Assembly: GCA_029907355.1 (NCBI GenBank)
Contig: JARYLZ010000018.1
Location: 1 to 44,608 of the forward strand
DNA from: Bacteroidota bacterium
GTDB lineage: Bacteria > Bacteroidota > Ignavibacteria > SZUA-365
Direction of reading: 5' to 3'
Length of the DNA: 44,608 nucleotides
Part shown: positions 8,370-17,347 of the stretch, piece by piece
Numbering within the stretch: the stretch's first letter is position 1
How the letters are laid out: each line of letters begins with the position of its first letter
Position numbers and translations under genes: made by a program
Notes under the pieces: generated by a model
The model's input: only the letters and a program-made list of their open reading frames with translations
Told to the model about the DNA's origin: nothing
Databases searched by the model: none

Positions 8370-11300
8370 CCACCGCCATCCTCCTCGCCAATACCGCTCC
8401 TCCCGCCTCGAGACGGTATATGTACACCCCGCTCGGCAGCGACGAGGCGTCGAAACACGCGCTGTGCATGCCGGCGAGTCGGTATTCGTTCTCCACAAGA
8501 CGCGCTATCTCCATGCCGAGCGCATTCGTAATCACGAGACGCACAACCATGGGCTTCGGGATGGAATACTCTATCGTAGTTGCCGGATTGAACGGATTCG
8601 GGTAATTCTGCGCGAGCGTGATCACGCCCGGCGGCGGAACGGCCGTCTCTATTCCCGTCGGCCCGGCGGGCACCGCGAGAGTCACGTGGTCTGTGAAACT
8701 CCGCCCCTTCTCGATGGTCATCTCCACCGCAAAAGTGACAGTCTCCGTGCCGGCCGGTATCTGCATGTCCATGCTGTCCGCGCGGGCAACACCCTTCGCC
8801 ATGTCTCCCATGGTGAAATGTGAAGGTGAAGGTGAAACGGGGGAGACGTTCGAGTCGAGGGGCGTTATCTGAGCCGTGACTGACTGCGCGTCGGCGCCGC
8901 CTGCGTTAAGAACGGTGAATCGAAGCCTGTATACGGGAGGGGAAGAGGGGGAGAGGGGAAGAAGGGAAGCATCCCCGAGACTCAGGACCGGTTCTGTGAT
9001 CTTCAACGCCGCCGCCGGGCCGATGTCCGTGAGGGCGGCCGCAGCCTGGTCGAAGCAGCCGAGTATCGTGTCTATCTCTGCCACCAGTGGCGCGTTCTTC
9101 GACTCCTGCGGGTCGACCAGGTAATCGGCCAATGCCGCCGACAGCACGGTGCGAAGGGCGCGGGCGCGGTTCGCTTTGGCCAGCGCGTCCAGAACGCCTC
9201 CGAGCAACGGGCCGTCCACCACGAGCCGGGACGGGAGTATGCCTTCCAGCGGGCGCGCGCGACGCGAAAGCTCGGCAACCGCTCCCCTGCCGCTGCCGCG
9301 CAGGACGTGGAACCTGGCATTGATGTAACCGGTGTCCTTCTCTATCACCTTTGAGCGAAGCTCGAGCAGAAGGGTGCGGTCGGCGTCGAGCGCCGCCTGA
9401 TCCGCCGTCCTTTCGAACGGACCGCTTTTCGACAAGGTTCGGAATATGTTGCCTGATCCATCGGCGTTGTTCGTCACCGGATCGAACGCCGCTTCAGCAG
9501 CGGAGTTGATTTCCGAGGGCAGCGAACCGATACCGGGCAGCGGCGATGCGGATGTCAGGTAAGCTGCGCGTGTGAGGGGAGTCTCGCCTCCCAGTATCGC
9601 CTTCCGCACGTTGTCGATGAGCCGCGGGCGAAGGTTCACCATCTTCCTCAGGAAGGGGCCGAACTCCACGTTGCCCGAGGATGAGATCGCATAAGCGGCA
9701 TCCAGATCAGTAAGACCGTTGCCGTAAGCGGTGAAATCCGTCTTCAAAGCTGTGGTCGTGCTCTTTGCAGCATCCACGTGCCTTGTCGTTTTGACTGCCG
9801 CCGAATCGTAGCTCCCGGCTATGTCCACCCGCCAGGTCCGATCCGCAAAGGTTGCTATCATCTGCTCTGTTGCGGGGATATAGTCTTCGGCCAGGTACTT
9901 CTGCTGATAATATGGGAGCACCGAGATGAGCATGCCAGAGGTCAGATCCGCGACGTCGCCGCTGCGGCGCACGGCCTCGGCGTAAAGCGTGGCGCTTCCC
10001 GCGGCGCCTTTCGCGCCGGTCATTGCCGACAGCGTCTTCTCGCCGTCCAGCGCGGCGAATGCAAGGTCGTCCATCACGGCGTCGTAGAGCGGCAATTTCT
10101 CCTGAGCGATCTTCACCCTTTCCAGTTTCCAGAGCAGCGCGAGGGCGCCGAGGTTTTTCGCGCAGAGGGCCGGCGCTAACACCGCCTCGCGAGCCATCTC
10201 CTTTGCGCCGGGGAAATCCGCATCGTTGCCCCAGGCGACGAGCAAGGCCTGCTCGGCCAGCGCGTAACGATGCATCGCCTCCGCCGCCTTTTCCGGCTCC
10301 GCCGAGCCCGTCTTCTTCCACGATGCGATCAGCCCTATCGCCGCCGTCTCGTCGTAGCCGCGCGCGTGGTCGCCGAGCAGTCCGCGCAGCGCAGCCATGT
10401 CCGCGCTTCCCTCGGGGATCAGCGCTTCCAGCCGGCCGATCAACGTGTCCTTGGCATCCATCGCCGCCAGCATCTCGGGAGTCACCGTGATGTCGAGCGT
10501 CTTCGCGCTCGCCGTGTTCGACCAGGCGGACTCCCCGTACCTGTTCGCGGCGCGGATCCGGTACCAGTACGTCGTGTTGATTGCCAGTCCCGTGTCGCTG
10601 AAACCGCGGTCCGATGCGATCGGTCCTGCTATGCGGGCAAACCCCCCCTGGTCGGATGTGAGCGAGCGCTCGAGATCATAGCTCTCGACGAAGGTCGTGT
10701 CCGGTATCTCCCACGAAAGCCGGATCGACGTCGTCGACTGCGGCGCTGCGGTCAGCATGCGCGGAGGTCCCGGCGGTGTGGGACTCGCCGTGCCCGTCGT
10801 CGCGCTTACGATGGGTGAGTAACCGGATGCGCCGCTCTTGTTCACCGCACGGATCCGGTAATAATAGATTGTAGAGGGTTGCAGGCCGGTCCTGTCGTAC
10901 GACCGCGCGCCCGGCCCCGCATCCGGCGACACCTTTCGGAAATCCGTCTCCCTGTCCGTCAGCGACTCCTCGATCTCGAAGCCCGCCTCCACCGCCGGCT
11001 CTGGCTGCAGCCAGGCGAGGCGGATCGAGAACGGGCCTGTCAGCGTCGCGGACAGGCCGAACGGCCTGCCCGGCACTGGCAGCGCAGGCGTTGTCGCGCT
11101 CGCCTCGTTCGACCAGTCGCTCGCCCCGGCACCATTCACCGCGCGGACCCGGTACGAGTATGTCGTCTGGTCCGCAAGACCCTCGTCCAGCACCGTCGTG
11201 ACGCCACGGGCCGCGGTCTTCGCCGCAGCCCACGCTCCCCCCTGCGTCTGACGTTCGATCTCGTAATACTGCTCGTTCGCCGACCCCTGTTTCCAGTTCA

Positions 11301-14300
11301 GGCGCACCGATCGGTAGTCCACCGCCGTCGCCGACAGCGACGTGGGCGCATCCGGATGGAACGCCATCACCACCGTCTGCTCCGCGGACCAGTCGCTCGC
11401 GGCGTCGTCCCCTACCGCACGCACGCGGAGCACGTACGTCGAATCCGGAGCGAGGCCTGTGCACACGTGCAACGTCGCGTTCGCCGCAGCCGTCGCGGCC
11501 TGCGACCACGCGCCTCCGGCGAGACGCTGCCAGACCTCGTACCCCGTCTCCCCCGTCGCGTTGTCCGTCCACGTCAGCCGCGCCTGCGTGGCCGACAGCA
11601 CCTCCGCCTGGAAGGCGGTCGGAGCCGCGAGGAACATTTTCGTCTTCACGTCCGCAGTATTCGAATACGCTGAACGCACCTGCCCGTCATATGCCATCAC
11701 GCGGAACTCGTACCGCGTATCCGGCTGAAGGCCCGCCACCGCCACGTGCTCGGCATTCTCCCCGACCGTGTCGACTGCGGTCCACGAACCCGGCGGCACT
11801 GCTAGTTCGAGGATGAATCCCTCCTCGCTGCCGCTGTTGTCTTTCCACGTGAGGTCCGCGCCGCTGTTCCCGGTCGCCGTTGCGGCGAGACCGGACGGGG
11901 CGGGGAACGGCCCGGTCGTCGCATCCGCGGTGTTCGAGTATGCGGATGCGACGGTGAAATACATCGCCAGGACGCGGAAGGAATACGCGGTCTGCGGTTT
12001 CCTGCCCGTCAGCAGCACGTCTGTGGTGTTGAACCGCACCGTGTCCACGGCTGCCCACGGCGAAGCGCCGTATTTCTGCTCGATAATGAAGCACGTTTCC
12101 GTCGAGGAGTTGTCTTCCCATGCAAGGTGAACCCTCGTGCCGCCTAAAGCAGTTGCAGTAAGGCCGGACGGCGCCGGCGGCGGAGCACTTAGTAAGGACT
12201 CGAATTTCGCGAGGTAGGCCGATTCTGAACTGAGCATGCTCGTCTGATATGCTCCCGGTGTTGCGATGCCTGATTTGCTTCTAGTGCTTCCACAGATGTA
12301 TGTGCTGCCGTTCGGATCGACGGCGAGGCCCCCCAGTTCTTCATACAACTTTCCTCCGAAATATGTTCCGAGCTGCCGCACTCCCGCCGGGCTGAATTTC
12401 GCTATAAAAGCGTCATGATCTCCGCCGATTGCGCTTTGATAGGTGCCTAAGGTCGCGATGCCTGAGAAACTCGCAGTTCTACCGGCGATGTATACAGCGC
12501 CTGCGGCATCGACCGCTACTGATTCTCCATCGTCCTCATTTTCGCCCCCGTAATATGTGGCCCACTGCCGCACGCCGTCTGCGTCAAACTTCACCAGGAA
12601 CGCGTCTAGGCTCCCGGCCTGTGTTACTTGATGCCCGCCTGATGTTGCGAGGCCGGAAAGGCTCCCTGTCGCCCCTCCGAGATACACCGCTCCGCCGGGA
12701 CCGGTTACGACTGAGTTCGCCCAATCCTCATCCTCTCCTCCGTAGTAGGTTCCCCACTGCCGTACTCCGGAAGAGTTGAATTTCACCAGGAACCCATCTC
12801 TCCATTTTTTATAGGAAGTTTGATGCGCTCCCGGTGTGGCTATGTTGTCGGGACTCCATGTATACCCGCAAACATAGACGTTCCCCCCTGCATCTACTGC
12901 AATGGAGCAACAGACTTCATCGTCGTTCCCACCGTAAAACGTTCCCCATTGCCGCACACCGTTCGCATCGAATTTCACGATAAACCCGTCATTCCCTCCG
13001 CCGCCAAATGTTACCTGATGCGCGCCCGGCGTGGCACAATCGTGGATGGCCTTAACAAAACCACCAGCCATGTATACGTATCCACCTGGATCGATAGCCA
13101 CAATTGGATTGCTACCATGATAATACGTTCCCCACTGCCGAATGCCGTTAGCATCGAATTTTACGAGAAACGTACCGATTGTCATCGGTTCGTAAGTCGT
13201 CAGGTGCGCTCCTGCCGTCGCGATGCCTGTCGTGCTGGCTGTCCTACCGCACAGATATATATTTCCCAAGATATCGACAGCAACGCCCTCGCCAACGTCC
13301 TGTGTTTCACCTCCGTAATAGGTCGCCCACAATCTCGTACCATCCGCGTCGAACTTCACCAGAAATGCATCAGATAAATAGGGTCCGGTAGGTCCACCCA
13401 ACCCGAATGTGGTTTGATGCGCGCCCGGCGTGGCGATATTGGTCGCGCTCTCCGTTGTCCCGGCCATGACGACGTTTCCACTTGCATCGACCGCCACGTC
13501 AGCTCCACCACCGTTTCTTTCCCCGCCGTAATACGTGGCCCAGGGATCAATCACCAGCGTGCGACCCCCATCATAGGAATCCGTACGGAAACCCACCGTC
13601 GCGCCGTCGCGCACGAAGCGCGTCTGCACCGGTCTGTGGTCGCCTTCCGTCCAGCACGCGGGCGCGGCTTCCTCTATCGCGCCCAGCGGCGTCGTGACCG
13701 ACAACCCGCCGTCGCCCAGCAGGGATACATCACCCCCGCTCTCGTAACGCATGCGTATGTCCTCCGGCCTGCCTCCGGGACGGACGACGAAATTGTACTT
13801 CATCAGGCCACCGGAGGAGAACAATTCCAGATCGATCTTATCGTATACCTCCTCGTACACGACGCGGCGGTACTCCCGCACGCCGAGCAGACCGTCGGGA
13901 CACTGCGGCAGGTAGTAGTTCACCACGCCGTCGAGTTGCTCCTCCCCGCGTACCCGCGCGGCGGGGTTGCAGCCGGCCAGCGTCATGTCCAGACGGTACG
14001 TCTCCACCGTCACCGTCTCCCCGGCCTCCGTCCTGTCCGATCTGCTGAGAAAGGGATCGGCATCCCAGTCCGCTTCTCCGCTCGTCCGGGTGAACACCGT
14101 GCTGATGCCGTCAAGCCGCAGGTACAGCTGCGCCCCCGGTACATCCGCCTTGAAGAGGATTTCCGGATGCCTGCGCCCGTCGGCGTCTATGAACTGGCCG
14201 CGGTTCTCGGTGAAGCGGATGGAGGAGTTAGGAGTAGAGAGTGGGGAGTAGGGAGTGGGGTGTAGAAACCGGGTCTGACCGCCAGCGTTCCCCCCAGGTG

Positions 14301-14517
14301 GATGTAGGCGGGGAGCACTTGATCGAGGACCGGGAAGCAGGCAGCGGGTGCCGAGCAAAAGGCGTTCCGATCGCGGGAGCCGCAGCGAAGGCCCCTGCGC
14401 GACCCGCGCCGCCGCGATTGTGCGCGTATTGTCCGGGGTGCAAACCGGCGCCGCGCCCCCGCCCGCAATCAAATATTGAGCATACACGCACACGCTCAGA
14501 ATCCAGAATAGAACCAT
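8362..14517 (-). CDS. 2051-residue T9SS-secreted protein: SBBP propeller repeats, six FnIII domains, helical module, sorting domain
   Basis: Start MVLFWILSVCVYAQY gives a plausible signal peptide; GAGTAAGG just before the ATG may serve as ribosome site. A proline-rich, repeat-like stretch follows to about residue 100. Next comes an N-terminal beta domain (IRFTENRGQF..., 100-325), then about seven SBBP repeats (325-775, pattern VAVDAxGNVYxxGxT...DAFLVKFDAxGVRQWGTYYGG), six fibronectin III domains (about 780-1340), a mostly helical module of about 490 residues (1345-1835) with no family I recognise, an Ig-like segment, and a T9SS type A sorting domain (LAQNYPNPFNPATT...LPSGVYIYRLEAGG). It is probably displayed on the cell surface as an adhesin or sensor. 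Part of the helical module recurs as a pseudogene at 22256-23080. The histidine kinase begins 272 bp downstream. Confidence 0.9.
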   Translation of the reverse strand: MVLFWILSVCVYAQYLIAGGGAAPVCTPDNTRTIAAARVAQGPSLRLPRSERLLLGTRCLLPGPRSSAPRLHPPGGNAGGQTRFLHPTPYSPLSTPNSSIRFTENRGQFIDADGRRHPEILFKADVPGAQLYLRLDGISTVFTRTSGEADWDADPFLSRSDRTEAGETVTVETYRLDMTLAGCNPAARVRGEEQLDGVVNYYLPQCPDGLLGVREYRRVVYEEVYDKIDLELFSSGGLMKYNFVVRPGGRPEDIRMRYESGGDVSLLGDGGLSVTTPLGAIEEAAPACWTEGDHRPVQTRFVRDGATVGFRTDSYDGGRTLVIDPWATYYGGERNGGGADVAVDASGNVVMAGTTESATNIATPGAHQTTFGLGGPTGPYLSDAFLVKFDADGTRLWATYYGGETQDVGEGVAVDILGNIYLCGRTASTTGIATAGAHLTTYEPMTIGTFLVKFDANGIRQWGTYYHGSNPIVAIDPGGYVYMAGGFVKAIHDCATPGAHQVTFGGGGNDGFIVKFDANGVRQWGTFYGGNDDEVCCSIAVDAGGNVYVCGYTWSPDNIATPGAHQTSYKKWRDGFLVKFNSSGVRQWGTYYGGEDEDWANSVVTGPGGAVYLGGATGSLSGLATSGGHQVTQAGSLDAFLVKFDADGVRQWATYYGGENEDDGESVAVDAAGAVYIAGRTASFSGIATLGTYQSAIGGDHDAFIAKFSPAGVRQLGTYFGGKLYEELGGLAVDPNGSTYICGSTRSKSGIATPGAYQTSMLSSESAYLAKFESLLSAPPPAPSGLTATALGGTRVHLAWEDNSSTETCFIIEQKYGASPWAAVDTVRFNTTDVLLTGRKPQTAYSFRVLAMYFTVASAYSNTADATTGPFPAPSGLAATATGNSGADLTWKDNSGSEEGFILELAVPPGSWTAVDTVGENAEHVAVAGLQPDTRYEFRVMAYDGQVRSAYSNTADVKTKMFLAAPTAFQAEVLSATQARLTWTDNATGETGYEVWQRLAGGAWSQAATAAANATLHVCTGLAPDSTYVLRVRAVGDDAASDWSAEQTVVMAFHPDAPTSLSATAVDYRSVRLNWKQGSANEQYYEIERQTQGGAWAAAKTAARGVTTVLDEGLADQTTYSYRVRAVNGAGASDWSNEASATTPALPVPGRPFGLSATLTGPFSIRLAWLQPEPAVEAGFEIEESLTDRETDFRKVSPDAGPGARSYDRTGLQPSTIYYYRIRAVNKSGASGYSPIVSATTGTASPTPPGPPRMLTAAPQSTTSIRLSWEIPDTTFVESYDLERSLTSDQGGFARIAGPIASDRGFSDTGLAINTTYWYRIRAANRYGESAWSNTASAKTLDITVTPEMLAAMDAKDTLIGRLEALIPEGSADMAALRGLLGDHARGYDETAAIGLIASWKKTGSAEPEKAAEAMHRYALAEQALLVAWGNDADFPGAKEMAREAVLAPALCAKNLGALALLWKLERVKIAQEKLPLYDAVMDDLAFAALDGEKTLSAMTGAKGAAGSATLYAEAVRRSGDVADLTSGMLISVLPYYQQKYLAEDYIPATEQMIATFADRTWRVDIAGSYDSAAVKTTRHVDAAKSTTTALKTDFTAYGNGLTDLDAAYAISSSGNVEFGPFLRKMVNLRPRLIDNVRKAILGGETPLTRAAYLTSASPLPGIGSLPSEINSAAEAAFDPVTNNADGSGNIFRTLSKSGPFERTADQAALDADRTLLLELRSKVIEKDTGYINARFHVLRGSGRGAVAELSRRARPLEGILPSRLVVDGPLLGGVLDALAKANRARALRTVLSAALADYLVDPQESKNAPLVAEIDTILGCFDQAAAALTDIGPAAALKITEPVLSLGDASLLPLSPSSPPVYRLRFTVLNAGGADAQSVTAQITPLDSNVSPVSPSPSHFTMGDMAKGVARADSMDMQIPAGTETVTFAVEMTIEKGRSFTDHVTLAVPAGPTGIETAVPPPGVITLAQNYPNPFNPATTIEYSIPKPMVVRLVITNALGMEIARLVENEYRLAGMHSACFDASSLPSGVYIYRLEAGGAVLARRMAVVK

Positions 14518-14769
14518 CCTTACTCATGACCCACTCCTTGACTTGATGTCGGATTACCATCGAAAGACTCCCCACTCCCTCCTCGCTGCTCCCCACTTTC
14601 CGGAAAAAGAACGCATCGCGACCATCTACCCGCCTCCCGGATAAGACAGCTTCTTCGAAAACAATAACGGACAACTATGATCAACATATACACATTTCTT
14701 GAATCAAAGGCAAACGCCCCGTGCCTCTCCGCTTCCCCTTCACCCTTCACTCTATGTCCTTTACCCGCC

Positions 14770-16557
14770 TCATCTCACCAGATTGACCATTCTCGTCACC
14801 GTCTGCCCGTCCGATTCCAGACGGCACAGGTACATGCCCGAGGGCAGTGCCGCGGCATTCCATTCCACCGCATGGCGGCCCGCGCCGTGCAATCCGTCCG
14901 CCAACACGGCCACCTCGCGGCCGAGCAGATCGAGAACGCGGAGCAATACGCGGCCTTCAGCCGGGACGGCATACTCGAAAGTCGTGGTGGAGCTGAAGGG
15001 ATTCGGATAGTTCTGCGCCAGTTCCAGTCCCACCGGCAGGGCCGCCGGGTGCTTAGGCGACGGCGCGAGAGACGGATCGAATTTCCACAGCTCATTTCCG
15101 TACGTGTCGTCATAAGCGATGAACAGCAGCATGTTGTTGATGGCAGTCAGGTAACGCGGCTTCGAAGCGCCCAGCTTCTCCGTCGTCATGCCGTCGCTTC
15201 TCCACAGGGCGAAGCCCGTCCCGTCATCCGCCGGGAAGTACACGTACGATCCCAGTGCTTCCATCCCGTACCTGTGCTCCGGGTCGTCATCGACGAAGGG
15301 AGGATTGGTCGGCTGAGGGGAGGTGAAATAGTTCGGATTGGAACTCGCGCCGCCGGCCGCAATGCCTCCGTTGGCGGCGTCGAGCATTACCGTCACGGCG
15401 GCGGGATTGTTGTAGGGCAGGCCATTGCTCACCCAGAGCTCACGCCCGTACTCGGGCGTGTAGGCCGAGAAGAACAGCTTTCCGTTGAGGGGCGTCAGCC
15501 ACATCGGATCGGCGCCGAGCGTACCGCCGTCGATGTCCGTCACGCGCTCGGCCGGGCCGCCCGCGAGCGGCAGGCGCCAGATCTGGAAACCGTTGCTACC
15601 GTCATTTGCGGAAAAGTACAGGTATTCGCCCATGCGCGCGACCATGGTCGGGAAGGAGTTGCCGCTACCGGGGTTGATGTCCGTCACTGCTACTGTGCCG
15701 GCCGGGGTCCCGTCCGTGCGCCATAGCTCCCTCCCGCCCGTGGCGGGATTTCCCCACGTGAAATAGATGGCGGCGGCATCCACAACGGCGAATGTCGCGA
15801 GCTCTCTGTACAAATCGGTGGAGGCCTGCACGGAGATATTCTCCAGTACGGGCAGGTCCACGATTTTGACGGTGCCCTTGCCTGTCCCGTTGCTTTTCCA
15901 GATACTGTGCGTTGCAGGGTTGGGATAATTGACCTTCATGGCCAGCAACAGAAGCGTCCCGTTGACATCGGCCATCCAACCTATTCCGTCATCGACGGTT
16001 TTCAGCAACGTGGTGGCGCCTGTGGCCGGATCGGTGGCATGGAGATAGCCGGCAAACCTTGTGCTTTTGAACCTGATGGTTCCGCCGTACTCAACTAAAT
16101 TCTGGGAGGAAAAAATCTTGCCCTGCGACACTGCCGATCCCTGGAAAAAGCCGTCTTTGCCGGTAGTCAGCACCGCTGTGCCCTGCGTTGTGCCATTGCT
16201 CCAGCAAAGCGCGGATTTGTCGCCCGCAAAGCCGCTGAAAAACAGCTTGCCGAAGGCCGGGAGATAATTCCCCCAGGAACCTTTTTCCGTCCCGGGATTC
16301 AGATCCTTTACAAGGGCGGCGCCGGTATACGACGGAACGGACTTCCACAGCTCGGTGCCGCTGATCGGATCGTACGCCTGGATGTACAAAACATCGTCGA
16401 GTATGTCGCGGTGCACCCAGTAGTTGTTGGCGGCGAAGAACGCAGACCCGGCGCCTGGGTTGATGTCGGTGATCCTGACCGGATTCTGCGCGAGCAGAAC
16501 GAAGGGCAGCAGCCCGGCGAAGAGCAGGCAGCGGGCGAGAAAGCGAAACGTGTCCAT
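14770..16557 (-). CDS. ELWxxDGT-repeat T9SS-secreted protein
   Basis: A 595-residue secreted protein. It has a signal peptide (MDTFRFLARCLLFAGLLPFV..LAQ) and GGAG about 7 bases before the ATG. The body is a beta-propeller-like series of ELWxxDGTxxGTVxVxDINPG repeats, e.g. ELWRTDGTPAGTVAVTDINP (about 275-295), IWKSNGTGKGTVKI, ELWVSNGLP and ELWKFDPS. A T9SS type A sorting domain ends it (LAQNYPNPFSSTTTFEYAVP... LPSGMYLCRLESDGQ). The frame is intact. The gene lies 252 bp before the 2051-residue gene and 72 bp after the stand-alone receiver, all in the same direction. The substrate or partner is unknown; an extracellular binding role is inferred. Confidence 0.9.
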   Translation of the reverse strand: MDTFRFLARCLLFAGLLPFVLLAQNPVRITDINPGAGSAFFAANNYWVHRDILDDVLYIQAYDPISGTELWKSVPSYTGAALVKDLNPGTEKGSWGNYLPAFGKLFFSGFAGDKSALCWSNGTTQGTAVLTTGKDGFFQGSAVSQGKIFSSQNLVEYGGTIRFKSTRFAGYLHATDPATGATTLLKTVDDGIGWMADVNGTLLLLAMKVNYPNPATHSIWKSNGTGKGTVKIVDLPVLENISVQASTDLYRELATFAVVDAAAIYFTWGNPATGGRELWRTDGTPAGTVAVTDINPGSGNSFPTMVARMGEYLYFSANDGSNGFQIWRLPLAGGPAERVTDIDGGTLGADPMWLTPLNGKLFFSAYTPEYGRELWVSNGLPYNNPAAVTVMLDAANGGIAAGGASSNPNYFTSPQPTNPPFVDDDPEHRYGMEALGSYVYFPADDGTGFALWRSDGMTTEKLGASKPRYLTAINNMLLFIAYDDTYGNELWKFDPSLAPSPKHPAALPVGLELAQNYPNPFSSTTTFEYAVPAEGRVLLRVLDLLGREVAVLADGLHGAGRHAVEWNAAALPSGMYLCRLESDGQTVTRMVNLVR

Positions 16558-16629
16558 GATGTGACTCCGATGCAGTTGTGAAAAAATTGAGTTGTTGTAT
16601 CGGCATGTGCCGATTATTTCGGGATCGTG

Positions 16630-16989
16630 TTACTTCGGGTTCATGTATTCGTCACGCAGGTAGCGGAGCAGGTCCATGAGGTCCTCTTTCAGGAAATACG
16701 CGACCGCACCGGCCTGTCGCGCCTCTTCGCGATACCACTCCTTGTCGTGTTCGGTCACTATCACGATACTGGCGGAGGGATCCAGGGCCCGTATCCTCGC
16801 GGTGGCGGTTATTCCGTCCATGCGCGGCATGCGCACGTCCATCAGCACGACGTCGGGCATTTCCGATTCATAGCGCTGAACCGCCGTGTCGCCATCGTCC
16901 GCGGTAGAGACGTTGGGCGTCAGCCGCAGCATCAGGTCGCGAAGGAAGGCGCGCATCGGTCCGCTGTCGTCCACGATCAGGATTTTCAT
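16630..16989 (-). CDS. Stand-alone CheY-like receiver, copy 1
   Basis: A 119-residue single-domain receiver, starting at MKILIVDDSGPM (16989). A 14-residue upstream extension is open but unlike the family. Key residues are D7-D8, phospho-acceptor D51 (VLMDVRMPRMDG), T79 (IVIVTEHD) and K101 (YFLKEDL), so phosphorylation should work. No output domain is present, so it acts by protein contact or as a phosphate relay. The nearest kinase is at 5562-8090. The gene is within a 716-bp direct repeat; copy 2 (21129-21488) differs by one residue, Glu here and Gly there near the C-terminus (DEYMNPK versus DGYMNPK). Confidence 0.93.
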   Translation of the reverse strand: MKILIVDDSGPMRAFLRDLMLRLTPNVSTADDGDTAVQRYESEMPDVVLMDVRMPRMDGITATARIRALDPSASIVIVTEHDKEWYREEARQAGAVAYFLKEDLMDLLRYLRDEYMNPK

Positions 16990-17347
16990 CGCTTTCCCGT
17001 TATCCGGTTCTATCTCGGTCCTCAAATGCAAATACGTCCGCGCTCAATGGAATGTCAATCAGTGTTACTACTGAAAAACCTAAGTAGGAACACTGAGTCC
17101 TCCCCCCTTCGCCCCCCTGGAAAAGGGAGGGTAGGGGGGGTGATCATTTCAGCAGCGTCATCGTCCGGCTGATCCGCCTGTCGCCCGCCTCGAGACGGTA
17201 GATGTATATGCCGCTGGGCAGGTCGCTGCCGTCGAACTCCACGCGGTGGGATCCCGCCGGCTTGACCGCGTCGACGAGACTGCGCACCCGGCGCCCGTAG
17301 GAATCCAGCACCCGGATGCGCACGAAAGTCTCTTCCGGTAACGCGTA
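16632..17347 (-). repeat. 716-bp direct repeat, copy 1: T9SS sorting-domain 3' end plus receiver gene
   Basis: Matches 21131-21846 at a constant offset of 4499 bp with two mismatches (16649 and 17147). It covers the last 68 codons of the beta-helix/HYR protein, a 154-bp spacer with a C-rich/G-rich hairpin (about 17100-17141) and the whole receiver gene. The sorting-domain change is synonymous (AAA/AAG). Confidence 0.95.

Noticed and set aside
13414-14265. 283-codon plus-strand frame inside the 2051-residue gene
   Set aside because: Lies opposite well-conserved SBBP repeats; composition rich in Arg/His is typical of antisense frames.
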